Shown here one piece after another: positions 16,510 to 24,767 of a DNA stretch of 64,000 bases. Within the stretch, counting starts at the first letter, position 1. Each line of letters begins with the position of its first letter. The stretch is from Planctomycetota bacterium (GTDB lineage: Bacteria; Planctomycetota; UBA1135; GCA-002686595), in NCBI GenBank assembly GCA_020638855.1, contig JACKHT010000011.1, positions 40,454 through 104,453 on the forward strand, in the 5' to 3' direction. The translations under genes were made by a program, and so were the position numbers. The notes under the pieces were generated by a model, which saw nothing but the letters and a program-made list of their open reading frames with translations, was not told the DNA's origin and did not search any database.

Positions 16510-17838
16510 CTACTTGGCTCGATTCGCGAGTTCGGCGCTCGCTCGGGAAGCGAGCCCCACCGAATCGGCTGTTCCGGTCGGAAGAACCCAACAAAGGACC
16601 CCCAGAGCGAGCCAGAGGATTTCGATCGACCATCCGATCACGCCATGCCCCAAGAGCCACCGGGCGGTTCCATGGCCGATCAACCCGGATGTGGTCAGGC
16701 CGATGCCAGCCAGGGACATTCCCAGCGCGCTTCCCAACCCTTTGCGAAGCCCGGAAGGTGGAAATCGGACCACCATGACCGCCAAGCAGACCAAACCCAA
16801 CATCGACCAAAGCATGTGGGCTCGATGTACGACCGGGGCACACAGCAAAACCGTGCACAGGGCCCAAGCCGCCAAGGGTACCAGCGCCATGTCCCGTTGC
16901 ATGGCCCGTAGGCGCCAAGCCACCACCAGCAAACCCAGGCCGTGCAAGAGGATCAGCAGGCGAACCCCGAGCTGGACCTTGGCGGGATCCCAATCGACCC
17001 AATTGCCGCGCAAGCTGGGATCGCTGCCGGAAAGGGGTGTGTCGGTCAAGTTGCGGTAGGCCAGCGCCACCAGACTCTGGCCCGAAACGTTGGGGCGACC
17101 TTCCAAGAGCGCGTCGCCGGCCTCCACAAACGGATGCATCACCTGCGCATACCATTCCTGGTGGGTTTGCAGTGCGAGTTTGGGGCCCAGGGCGATGCTC
17201 GGCAGCAAAAGCGCGAGCACCGCAAAGGCGGCCAATCCGACCCAAAACGCTCTCCAACGGCGTTGCAGCGCGTACACCAGGAGCAGGATCCCCGGCAGGA
17301 TCTTGAAGGCCGTCGCCCACCCGACCCAGATCCCCGCACGGGTCGCACGGCCCGCCAAGGCGGCTTCCAACGACGCTAGGATCGCGGCCAACGTGAACGC
17401 ATTGGCTTGCCCATAGGAAAGGTTCGAATCGAGCAATCGCCAAGTCGCGAGCAAAGCGAACCAACCGATCCAAGGCGAGGCTGCCCGGCCCCCAACCAAG
17501 CGAGCGCAGCCCTTTGCGCTCCACAGCAAGGCGGCCCAGGACAGCACCTGCCACAAACCCACCGCCAACCAGGCTGGAAGCCACGCCAGCGGTGCCAAGA
17601 AGACCGCAAACACCGGCAGGTACAGGTAACCAAACACCTCAAACGGCGATTCCCCTTGATGCACTGCCTGGGCCGCATCCAAGTAGATGCTGAGGTCGTT
17701 CCCGCGAGCGCTGAGCGCATCGTGGTAGCCGCGCACCAACGATCCCAACAGGCTCGCCGCGAGAAGCGCGAAGAGCGCCAAGTGCCACGATCTGCGTGTT
17801 TCCGTCGCCCCGCGACCGTTCACGGCATCAACAGGCAA
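16510..17838 (-). CDS. GT87-family (DUF2029) polyprenol-linked mannosyl/glycosyltransferase-like membrane protein
   Basis: Multi-pass membrane protein of about 442 residues with ten or so hydrophobic helices. The N-terminal loop GNDLSIYLDAAQAVHQGESPF is the GT87/DUF2029 hallmark with the likely catalytic Asp, followed by FGYLYLPVFAVFLAPLAWLP. The family uses polyprenyl-phosphate sugars as donors on the outer face of the membrane; donor and acceptor are unknown here. The start codon lies 4 bases after the stop of the CRTAC1-like gene, so the two are probably cotranscribed. A PAP2 phosphatase follows 90 bases later. Confidence 0.82.
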   Translation of the reverse strand: MPVDAVNGRGATETRRSWHLALFALLAASLLGSLVRGYHDALSARGNDLSIYLDAAQAVHQGESPFEVFGYLYLPVFAVFLAPLAWLPAWLAVGLWQVLSWAALLWSAKGCARLVGGRAASPWIGWFALLATWRLLDSNLSYGQANAFTLAAILASLEAALAGRATRAGIWVGWATAFKILPGILLLVYALQRRWRAFWVGLAAFAVLALLLPSIALGPKLALQTHQEWYAQVMHPFVEAGDALLEGRPNVSGQSLVALAYRNLTDTPLSGSDPSLRGNWVDWDPAKVQLGVRLLILLHGLGLLVVAWRLRAMQRDMALVPLAAWALCTVLLCAPVVHRAHMLWSMLGLVCLAVMVVRFPPSGLRKGLGSALGMSLAGIGLTTSGLIGHGTARWLLGHGVIGWSIEILWLALGVLCWVLPTGTADSVGLASRASAELANRAK

Positions 17839-17842
17839 GGGA

Positions 17843-20443
17843 TCAGGGCGCCTTGGACACCAGCTGCAACGTTCCGTCGGACATCAAGAGGTAGGTGCAG
17901 TCGAGCGCTGGAAGTTTGACTTCGGTGACCGCACCTGAGCGCCAGGCAACTTCCACCGTGGCCGGGCCTTCGCCCGATCCCAAACCGAAATTGAGCTCGG
18001 GTGCGTTGCCACCGAGGTAGCCCATTCCAGCGCGAACCGATTGCACCCAGCGGCGTTCGCCAAGCTGCACGGTCACGCGCGCGCCGATGCCCTCGGTGTT
18101 GTTCCCGGAATCGCGCAGCCGCAAGTTGACGTAGCGGTGATCGCCGCGCGGGGCTTCGTTGCGCAGAAGTTGCAGCCAACCGTTGTTGGCCGTCACCACC
18201 AAATCGATGTCCCCATCGCGGTCGTAGTCGCACGGAACGGCGGCGCGCGAAGCGCGTCGGACGGCCAAAACCGGTCCAGCTTGTGCCGAGGCCTCGACAA
18301 ACCGGCCGCGTCCATCTCCCCGGAACAACTGGTTGGGCTGACCGACACAAATGCCGGTGCTCGTGTAGTCCGGGCTTGTGTAGCCATTGGCCACAAACAA
18401 ATCCATGTTCCCGTCGAGCTCCAAGTCCAAGAACGCGACTCCCCACGAAGTCACGCCGACTCCCGCGGGGCCCAGGCCCGAAGCCACGGTGGCATCCTGG
18501 AAGCTGGCCCGCCGCGTGCGCGTGGCGGACCGTCGCGAACCCTGGTTGAGGTAGAGCGCGTTGGACTCGAGTTGCCAATTGGCCAAGAACAAATCCTCGT
18601 CGCCGTCCTGGTCCACATCGGCCACATCGAGCCCCATCCCGCCGCGCGGATCGTCCAACCCCGAGCTGAACGAGATGTCCTCGAAGTGTCCGTCGCCCAG
18701 GTTCAAGAACAGGACGTTGGGCGAGACGTCGTTGGCTACGTACAGGTCGGGATCCAGGTCCCCGTCGAAGTCCCACCAAACCGACTGCATCGACAGCCCG
18801 GCCGCATTGGCCAGCCCCAGTTCTTCCGTCACGTCCACGAACGCGATTTCGCCATCCTTCGAATCGTTGCGCAGCAACACATTGCGCTGGCCGGGAAAGG
18901 CGAAGGGCAGCATTTCGATCGGGTCTTCCCGTTGGAATCGCTGCAGCTCGTCGGCCGGGGGCATTTTGGAAGGATCGAAGTCCAGGTAGCTCGTGACGTA
19001 CAGATCCAGATCCCCATCGCCATCATAGTCGGCGGCGCTGACCGCGGCGCTCCACAGGTCGAGCTGCAGTCCGGCTTGCTCGGAGACATCGACGAAGGTC
19101 CCATCCCCTTGATTTTGGTAGAGCACATCGCGACCGTAGTTGGCCACGTACAAGTCCATGTCGCGGTCGCCATCGGCATCGAAGAACAGGCAGCCCATCC
19201 CCGCGCCGGTATCGCCCACCCCAGCTAGGGCGGTCACGTCTTCAAAGGTCCCGTCGTGCCGATTGCGGAACAGGTGGTTCGACACCGCTGGCCAACCCTT
19301 TCGGCCCGCGCCTTGGACCACGTACAGGTCGTACCAACCATCGCCGTCGTAGTCGCCAAAGGCCGCACCCGGGCCCATCGTTGGGCGGATGTCGAGCTGC
19401 AGGTCGGGCCCTTCTAGGTGCATGGTCTGCAAGCCCGCTGCACGCGTCGCGTCGCGCAGCCACCCGGACTTGGGGAGGTGCGCACTCGCTTCGATCGGCG
19501 CAGCGGTGGCTTTGGACGCGAGGGGCAGCGCGAGCGAAACCACCAGGGTCCACTGGCTCGCCTCGGGGGCGGACAGGGGCAAGCGGGCGCGCCAGACTTC
19601 CGCATGATCCGCCCAAGCTTCGCCGTTCGGCTCCGGGCTCCGATCGCGGAAGTGGGGGAGCGCCGGACCTTCGCCTTGGAAAGGCTTCCATTCCCAGCTG
19701 GTGGGCAGCCGCCGATCCCTGCCTTCGACGCGTTGGGTCGTGAGCTCGCTGAGCGCCTGGTCGGGGATGCGGTCCGCTTGGCACAACCAAAGCGCATCCA
19801 ACTCTTGGCCGCCCAATTCGATCGCGAGCGCTTGGGTGGGTTCGACGATCCAAACCCCATCGCGGGTGGCGGGTCGGTCCATCGGACCGCGATCGGTGAT
19901 CAAGCGCGTGGTTTGGGGCCCGCGCCAATCGGACTCAAGCGGAACCAGCACCCAAGCCAACCCCTCCTGCACGGGGGGCAGCACCAGCGCCTGGGCGGTC
20001 GCGCCGACCCCGTCCCGGCGAATCCATGGCAAGGGGTCGTACGCGACGCCCGCGGGCCAGGGCAGGGGTTCGCCCACCGCCCACAGACCCCGTTCGTCCT
20101 GTAGGACTTCGGTTCCCGTGGGGTGCGCGATGGCTTGGACATGCAGCGGGTTGTCCTGGGTGGTACCTACCACCAGAAACTCGGCTTCGTCCATCCATGT
20201 GGCCGCGAGGATGCGGCGCTCGGAGCGTGAGGTAAGCGGCACCAACCACGGTCCGGTTTGGTCGAGCGCTGGGCTCAGTCCCACAAAGCCTTCGGAGGTA
20301 CGGACGGCCAATGCGGATTCGACCGTCGGGGCGGAGGCCTTGGCCAATCCCGGGCGCGTACAGCCCATCAGGAGCAGGCTGGCCGCCAGGAGCAGGTTGG
20401 CCACCAGGAGCAGGCTGGCGCAGGTCAATCCGAAGTACCGCAT
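17843..20443 (-). CDS. CRTAC1-like secreted lipoprotein with FG-GAP/VCBS propeller and ASPIC/UnbV domain
   Basis: Large extracellular protein with a lipobox LLLMGC at residue 28. Residues ~30-330 are an unassigned N-terminal region. From ~345 come repeated VCBS/FG-GAP blades with Ca-binding loops (for example FGDYDGDGWYDLY, FFDADGDRDMDLY, DVDQDGDEDLF, DYDRDGDIDLV). The C-terminal ~80 residues form an ASPIC/UnbV domain (NTEGIGARVTVQLG, AGMGYLGGNAPELNFGLG). Such proteins are abundant in Planctomycetota; exact function is unknown, probably adhesion or binding. The signal peptide is encoded by an 18-bp triple repeat. TAACAT 9 bases before the ATG suggests a leaderless transcript. Confidence 0.9.
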   Translation of the reverse strand: MRYFGLTCASLLLVANLLLAASLLLMGCTRPGLAKASAPTVESALAVRTSEGFVGLSPALDQTGPWLVPLTSRSERRILAATWMDEAEFLVVGTTQDNPLHVQAIAHPTGTEVLQDERGLWAVGEPLPWPAGVAYDPLPWIRRDGVGATAQALVLPPVQEGLAWVLVPLESDWRGPQTTRLITDRGPMDRPATRDGVWIVEPTQALAIELGGQELDALWLCQADRIPDQALSELTTQRVEGRDRRLPTSWEWKPFQGEGPALPHFRDRSPEPNGEAWADHAEVWRARLPLSAPEASQWTLVVSLALPLASKATAAPIEASAHLPKSGWLRDATRAAGLQTMHLEGPDLQLDIRPTMGPGAAFGDYDGDGWYDLYVVQGAGRKGWPAVSNHLFRNRHDGTFEDVTALAGVGDTGAGMGCLFFDADGDRDMDLYVANYGRDVLYQNQGDGTFVDVSEQAGLQLDLWSAAVSAADYDGDGDLDLYVTSYLDFDPSKMPPADELQRFQREDPIEMLPFAFPGQRNVLLRNDSKDGEIAFVDVTEELGLANAAGLSMQSVWWDFDGDLDPDLYVANDVSPNVLFLNLGDGHFEDISFSSGLDDPRGGMGLDVADVDQDGDEDLFLANWQLESNALYLNQGSRRSATRTRRASFQDATVASGLGPAGVGVTSWGVAFLDLELDGNMDLFVANGYTSPDYTSTGICVGQPNQLFRGDGRGRFVEASAQAGPVLAVRRASRAAVPCDYDRDGDIDLVVTANNGWLQLLRNEAPRGDHRYVNLRLRDSGNNTEGIGARVTVQLGERRWVQSVRAGMGYLGGNAPELNFGLGSGEGPATVEVAWRSGAVTEVKLPALDCTYLLMSDGTLQLVSKAP
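20370..20423 (-). repeat. 18-bp in-frame tandem repeat x3 in a signal-peptide coding region
   Basis: Three near-identical 18-mers beginning AGGAGCAGG(C/T)TGGC (plus strand; starts at 20370, 20388 and 20406). On the minus strand they encode successive hydrophobic hexapeptides in the signal peptide of the CRTAC1-like lipoprotein. Each loss or gain would change the h-region by six residues without breaking frame. Confidence 0.75.
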
Positions 20444-20452
20444 GGTCGAGGG

Positions 20453-20458
20453 ATGTTA
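20453..20458 (-). promoter_or_regulatory. -10-like TAACAT for the CRTAC1-like gene
   Basis: On the minus strand TAACAT ends 9 bases before the ATG at 20443. The spacing would place the mRNA start within a few bases of the start codon. One of a recurrent set in this window. Confidence 0.4.
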
Positions 20459-20463
20459 ACGAA

Positions 20464-20497
20464 AGACGCCCCTTCCCGGAAGCTGGAGGGGGCGTCT
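20464..20497 (-). terminator. Rho-independent-type terminator after the NUDIX/small-protein unit
   Basis: Plus-strand arms AGACGCCCCTTCC (20464-20476) and GGAGGGGGCGTCT (20485-20497) pair over 13 bp with one G-U, loop of 8. On the minus strand the stem is followed by TTTCGTT, as expected for termination after the 20530 gene. Confidence 0.7.
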
Positions 20498-20529
20498 GGC
20501 CCGGGATGCACCCGGTTGGGACGGAGGCG

Positions 20530-20760
20530 TTACAGGAACTTGAGCTCGGCGATTTGGTCGATTCCGAAGTCCACGCTCGTTTCCTGGTCGATATCGATGA
20601 TTCGGACGCTGCCCTTGAGGGGGTTGAAGACCAACGAACCGGCGATGGCTTTGCCGCTTTTTAGGACAATCTGAACCCGATCGGCGGTCTTGGCGGAGTT
20701 CAACGCGTCGTAGACTTTTTCGGAGGTCACGATTTTTCCTAGTGGGGTTGTGGAAGTCAT
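20530..20760 (-). CDS. Small conserved-looking protein, 76 residues, unknown function
   Basis: Not recognised. Begins MTSTTPLGKIVTSEKVYDAL and ends in an alternating hydrophobic pattern (SVRIIDIDQETSVDF, IAELKFL) that suggests a small beta-rich fold, Sm-like or barrel-like at most by impression. Its ATG overlaps the stop of the NUDIX gene as ATGA, so translation is probably coupled. A strong terminator follows 33 bases downstream. The start is fixed by this overlap; longer upstream frames lie inside the NUDIX gene. Confidence 0.75.
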   Translation of the reverse strand: MTSTTPLGKIVTSEKVYDALNSAKTADRVQIVLKSGKAIAGSLVFNPLKGSVRIIDIDQETSVDFGIDQIAELKFL

Positions 20761-21452
20761 GGGGTAGGAGCTGTGGTAGTGCGCAACGGCGTCGCGCGGT
20801 TGAAGGGAGTTTCCAGCAGCCGGTCCAGCTTGGGGATGAGAAAGCTGGACCAGGTTTCGAAGTTGGCGCCGGCAGCGAGCGAGTTGTTCAACTCGGCCAC
20901 GGTCCGGAACCGACCTTCCAGTTGGTCCACCTCGCGGACCTGGACGTCCCCCTGAACGATCAGGGCTTGCACCCAACCCACGTGCACGGCACCGACCGGG
21001 TTGCTGTCGTCGTTGAGCAGCCCGAGCGAACGCAGCGTGTGCGTCCCTTCGATGCAAAGCTCTTCTTCGAGCACTTCCCGCTGCGTGGCGCGAGCGATGG
21101 GGTTGCGTGTTCCCTGGCCATTCGGGTTTTCCACCAGGTCCATGGGGTTGATGTGTCCACCTACGCCAATAGACAGTTTGTCGTGCAGGCGTGATTCCCC
21201 ACCCTGTTTGGTGCGAGTCAGGCACAGAACCTGGCCGTCACGCACCACGATGGTGTAGGGGATGATTTGCTTCCATTCGGGGGTGTGTTCCGCGCGAGCG
21301 CGTTCCACAAAGAACCCGAACTCTTCGATCCGTTCCGTCATGGCGCTTTCTAGTCGGGTGCCTCCCAACTGGCTTTCGCCGAACGGCAGAAACCCGTGGG
21401 GGTAGGCATCGGGAAACAATTTCTCCCGAGGAACGACAAAGACAAACTCCAT
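20757..21452 (-). CDS. NUDIX-family predicted phosphoesterase (COG4112-like)
   Basis: Cytoplasmic NUDIX-fold protein of 231 residues. The Nudix box is SIGVGGHINPMD (94-105), an insertion, then ATQREVLEEELCIEG (122-136): Gly, Arg-Glu and Glu-Glu metal ligands are in place, though the spacing is longer than the classical 23-residue box. Upstream YTIVVRDGQVLCLTR is a typical NUDIX strand. The arrangement resembles the COG4112 group of MutT-like predicted phosphoesterases; substrate unknown. ATG 21452 (MEFVFVVPREKLFPD) is preferred to 21620, whose extra residues are low-complexity. Coupled by ATGA to the next small gene. Confidence 0.8.
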   Translation of the reverse strand: MEFVFVVPREKLFPDAYPHGFLPFGESQLGGTRLESAMTERIEEFGFFVERARAEHTPEWKQIIPYTIVVRDGQVLCLTRTKQGGESRLHDKLSIGVGGHINPMDLVENPNGQGTRNPIARATQREVLEEELCIEGTHTLRSLGLLNDDSNPVGAVHVGWVQALIVQGDVQVREVDQLEGRFRTVAELNNSLAAGANFETWSSFLIPKLDRLLETPFNRATPLRTTTAPTP

Positions 21453-21777
21453 GACGAATTGGGTGCGCGAATTGGGTGCGGTTGTGCTCGCGTGCCTTGC
21501 ACGGTGCGATTGCGGTCGTGTGCGACGAGCGATGGCCGGAGAATAGGTGGCTTTTGCAAATCTGTCAAGGCGAGGTGAAGTCGCGCAAGACGCCATAGAT
21601 TCCCGGAATTCGAGCCCCAAGTGGACTGCTTTTTGGTAGCCACCATCGAACTTGGGTTGGACGCTGCGTTCCTAGGGGCGTGAACCCCGGTTGCCGCGCA
21701 TTGCGCAACGCCAAGGTCTCTTATGCGCTGCGATTCGGTTTGCCCCGGCGCGCACCAGTGCGCGTGCTCCCGCGCTG

Positions 21778-21813
21778 CTTAGGGCAAATCTTGGGGCAAG
21801 TCTTAGGGCAAAG
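21778..21813 (-). repeat. 12-bp tandem repeat x3 downstream of rnpB
   Basis: Three units CTT(A/G)GGGCAAxx (plus strand) run from 21778 to 21813, ending 8 bases from the predicted 3' end of rnpB. No function visible. Confidence 0.65.
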
Positions 21814-21821
21814 GGGTGGAC

Positions 21822-22210
<389 letters not shown>

Positions 22211-22220
22211 GTCCGGGCCC

Positions 22221-22226
22221 AGTCTA
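22221..22226 (-). promoter_or_regulatory. Candidate -10 box of rnpB
   Basis: TAGACT on the minus strand, ending 10 bases before the predicted RNA 5' end. It lies 22 bases from the divergent -10-like TATACT of the hydrolase gene, so the two promoters share about 50 bases. Confidence 0.45.
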
Positions 22227-22248
22227 ACGCCCCTGGGAGCGCCGTGGG

Positions 22249-22254
22249 TATACT
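22249..22254 (+). promoter_or_regulatory. -10-like TATACT directly before the hydrolase ATG
   Basis: TATACT ends 6 bases before the ATG at 22261, implying transcription starts at or next to the start codon. There is no Shine-Dalgarno sequence. Confidence 0.5.
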
Positions 22255-22260
22255 GCCGGG

Positions 22261-23148
22261 ATGGAAGACGACTTTTTCCTGACCAATCTCGAGCTGCGCG
22301 AATCGACCGAAACGGGCGAGCAAGCCTCCGGACTGTCCCATAGTTCCATGAAGGGCATGGTCCTCCTGAGCGTGCTCGAATTGGCGGCGCGGGGGGAGCC
22401 CAGGGGCGCCATCACCGTGCTGCACGATGCCGGGGACTGGGGGGATCGCTACAAGGAATTGGCCGAAGCCCTGGCGGGTGACCGCTGGGCTGTGGCCTTG
22501 CCCGACCTGCGTGGACACGGGCGCACCGAGGGGGAGCGGGGCCACTCGAATGGGATAGCCGAGGTCCTGCGGGACGTGCAAGAGATCCAAAACCACTTGG
22601 CCTACCGCATGCCCGACGAACCCAAGGTCCTGGTCGGTCAGGGTTTGGGGGCGCTGTATGCCGCCGCCTTTGCGGTGCAGTATCCCGATGCGGTTCGGGC
22701 GCTGGTGCTGGTCGCCCCGCTGGTGAAGCCACCCTTCGCCGAACCCAAGAAGCCCGGCGGCCTTGGGGGCTTGTTCAAAAAAATCACCGGCAAGAGCCCG
22801 GGCAAGACGGGGTACCGGGGCCAGGACCTCACCCGGGATGCGACCCGCGCGGCCCAGTGGGATCAAGATCCCTCCAACCACGGCATCATCACCCAGCGGG
22901 CCATCGCTGAGGCGCGTCGAGCCGCCCAGGAATACCTGCCGCGCTTGCCGCAGGTCGGAATCCCTGTGCTGATTCTGGTGGGGGATGCGGACCCCTTCGT
23001 TCCCGCCGCAGCTTGCAAAGCGCTGGAAGGCGGGCGCGTCACCCTTTCGATCCTGCCGGGAACGCGACACCATCCGCTCCAGGACCAGGGCAGCGCCGCG
23101 GTCTTCGACTCGATTCGGCACTTCTTGAACGAGCACTTGCCCGCCTGA
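22261..23148 (+). CDS. Alpha/beta-hydrolase-fold protein lacking the nucleophile serine
   Basis: Resembles monoacylglycerol-lipase-type hydrolases: the oxyanion region TVLHDAGDWGDRY, PDLRGHGRTEGERGH, then the nucleophile elbow, and later GDADPFVPAAA (acid) and PGTRHHPLQDQG (His). The elbow, however, reads VGQGLGAL at residues 125-132, so the GxSxG serine is Gly128. A classical esterase activity is therefore unlikely; it may bind ligand or partner, or act through another residue. 295 residues, intact frame. The HIT-family gene begins 3 bases after its stop, forming a two-gene unit. Probably leaderless (TATACT 6 bases upstream). Confidence 0.82.
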   Translation: MEDDFFLTNLELRESTETGEQASGLSHSSMKGMVLLSVLELAARGEPRGAITVLHDAGDWGDRYKELAEALAGDRWAVALPDLRGHGRTEGERGHSNGIAEVLRDVQEIQNHLAYRMPDEPKVLVGQGLGALYAAAFAVQYPDAVRALVLVAPLVKPPFAEPKKPGGLGGLFKKITGKSPGKTGYRGQDLTRDATRAAQWDQDPSNHGIITQRAIAEARRAAQEYLPRLPQVGIPVLILVGDADPFVPAAACKALEGGRVTLSILPGTRHHPLQDQGSAAVFDSIRHFLNEHLPA

Positions 23149-23151
23149 CCC

Positions 23152-23607
23152 ATGAGCACCCACGCGATTTCTGCGCGCCTCGAGCGCATTCGGGCCGGCG
23201 ACGATCCCCAAGTGTTGGCGCGCATGCCTTCGGGCTACGCCATCTTGGGCAAGTTCCAACCCGAAGCGGTGCGCGGGGCGTGCATGTTGATTCCCGACCC
23301 TGTCGTGGCGTCGCCCAACGACCTCGATCCCGACGCGCGGCGGCAGTTCTTCGCCGACTTGGTGCTTCTCGGGGACGCGATTCTCGAGGTCACAAAAGCC
23401 GAACGCATCAACTACCTGGTGCTTTGCAATCAAGTGCCCGAGTTGCACGGGCACTGCATCCCGCGCTTTGCCCACGAGGATCCGGCCAAGCGCTTGCAGG
23501 GGCCCTTCGAAGCCTACGATTTTGGTGCAGCTCCCGTGGCCGATGCCCTAGGAAAGGACGCCCGCTTGCACCAGGCGCTGGTCGCAGCGCTCGTGCGTCG
23601 ACTCTAA
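23152..23607 (+). CDS. HIT-family (histidine triad) protein
   Basis: Small cytoplasmic nucleotide-binding protein of the HIT fold. The triad region reads ELHGHCIPRF at 97-106. The central catalytic His99 and the third His101 remain, but the first His of HxHxH is Glu97. ARMPSGYAILGKFQ and the central DPVVASPNDL fit HIT strands. HIT enzymes hydrolyse or transfer nucleotides; the substrate here is unknown. Its ATG lies 3 bases after the hydrolase stop, so it is cotranscribed with it. 151 residues. Confidence 0.7.
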   Translation: MSTHAISARLERIRAGDDPQVLARMPSGYAILGKFQPEAVRGACMLIPDPVVASPNDLDPDARRQFFADLVLLGDAILEVTKAERINYLVLCNQVPELHGHCIPRFAHEDPAKRLQGPFEAYDFGAAPVADALGKDARLHQALVAALVRRL

Positions 23608-23615
23608 GCGAGTTC

Positions 23616-24113
23616 GTGTGGGCTTGCGCCTTCGTTTTGCTAGGGTGTTTGTTCGGCAGCTTAGGCCAAACTCGCATGCCAACGCGTCGTTTGGGGGCGC
23701 CCATGCGGCACCGAGCGCGTGCCCCTCGGCCGCAAGTTGTTCTTTGATGGACGCCTGCCGGTGGACGGCACCGTTTCGTGCGCCACCTGCCCCGAGGTGA
23801 CGCGGGGCTTTGCCGACCAACGGCCTGCGCCCAAGGGCGCGCGCATCTTCCACAGCGCCAAGGAACTGGGCAGCACGATCGCGGTGTCCTGCGACATGTG
23901 CCACCCAGACGCCGCCAACACGCAACCGGAGACCTACCCCAAGTACAAGTCCAGATGGGCAAGACGGTGCTCCTGCGCGACATGATCAACGGGTGCCTGC
24001 AGCACCCCGTCCGAGCCCAGCCCATGTCCGAAGACGACCCGCGCATGCGCGCCTGGGAGGCATCCATCTACGCCCAACGGTCGGGCCAGAAGCTGACCAA
24101 TGGGCGCCACTAG
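23616..24113 (+). pseudogene. Decayed di-heme cytochrome c (MauG/peroxidase-like) gene
   Basis: Three pieces in alternating frames make one recognisable product. Piece 1: a signal/lipobox-like start (GTG 23616, AFVLLGCLFG). Piece 2, another frame: VPLGRKLFFDGRLPVDGTVS then CATCPEVTRGFADQRP, then AVSCDMCHPDAANTQPETYP. Piece 3, back in the first frame after ~23946: QVQMGKTVLLRDMINGC and SEDDPRMRAWEASIY. The first heme site is CATCP where CATCH is expected, so the axial His is lost. A single missing C near 23946 explains the second shift. The two heme halves are much closer than in intact enzymes, suggesting an internal deletion. Confidence 0.75.
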
Positions 24114-24126
24114 CCCGGCGCTGGGT

Positions 24127-24735
24127 TCAACCGGGGAAGCGGTCGCGGTGAACGATTTCCTCGTAGGGCAGTTGGCTGCCCCTGGGTCGGGCGGGCTCGA
24201 GCGCCTTGCCCACCGAGATGGCGAAGGCGATTTCGTGGTCTGCGGGAAGTTGGATCAGCTCGGCCATCTTGCCGAAGTCGAAGCCGACCATCGGGCAGCT
24301 GTCGTAGCCCATGGCTTTGGCCGCCAGCATCAGCGTTTGACCGGCGATGCCGCACGACCGCAGGCCTTCATCGCGCGCCAGCTTGGGGTTGTCGCCATAG
24401 AAACGACCGATCATGCCCACGAGCATTTCGCGCACCTTTTCATCGGCGTTGGCCCAATAGCGCATGGGCTCGCGTTCGTGCGCCTTGAGGTCCATCACGA
24501 GCAGCACCAACAGCGACGCTTCGCTGAACTGCGCCTGACCCCAGGCAGCTTCGCGCATGGCAAGGCGCAGGGCCGGGTCGGTGGCCACCACGAAGCGCCA
24601 GTTTTGCAGGTTGAAGGACGTGGGGGAGAGCCGCACCGTTTCGAAGAGCTGGCGGATCTCGTCCTCGCTCATGCGGTGGTTGGGGTCGTACTTCTTAACG
24701 GACCGGCGTTGCCGGATGGCCTCAATCGTATCCAT
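24127..24735 (-). CDS. Nitroreductase-family FMN oxidoreductase
   Basis: FMN- and NAD(P)H-dependent reductase of nitro compounds or quinones, cytoplasmic. N-terminal RQRRSVKKYDP is the FMN phosphate motif; SPTSFNLQNWRFVVA and GIAGQTLMLAAKAMGYDSCP are further family elements. 202 residues, usual length. The true physiological substrate cannot be inferred. TAGACT ends 6 bases before the ATG, with no Shine-Dalgarno, so the mRNA is probably leaderless. Convergent with the cytochrome pseudogene. Confidence 0.9.
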   Translation of the reverse strand: MDTIEAIRQRRSVKKYDPNHRMSEDEIRQLFETVRLSPTSFNLQNWRFVVATDPALRLAMREAAWGQAQFSEASLLVLLVMDLKAHEREPMRYWANADEKVREMLVGMIGRFYGDNPKLARDEGLRSCGIAGQTLMLAAKAMGYDSCPMVGFDFGKMAELIQLPADHEIAFAISVGKALEPARPRGSQLPYEEIVHRDRFPG

Positions 24736-24741
24736 GCGGCC

Positions 24742-24747
24742 AGTCTA
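24742..24747 (-). promoter_or_regulatory. -10-like TAGACT before the nitroreductase ATG
   Basis: Minus-strand TAGACT, 6 bases before the start codon at 24735. Confidence 0.45.
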
Positions 24748-24767
24748 GACCCCTCGGCAGGGGTTCT

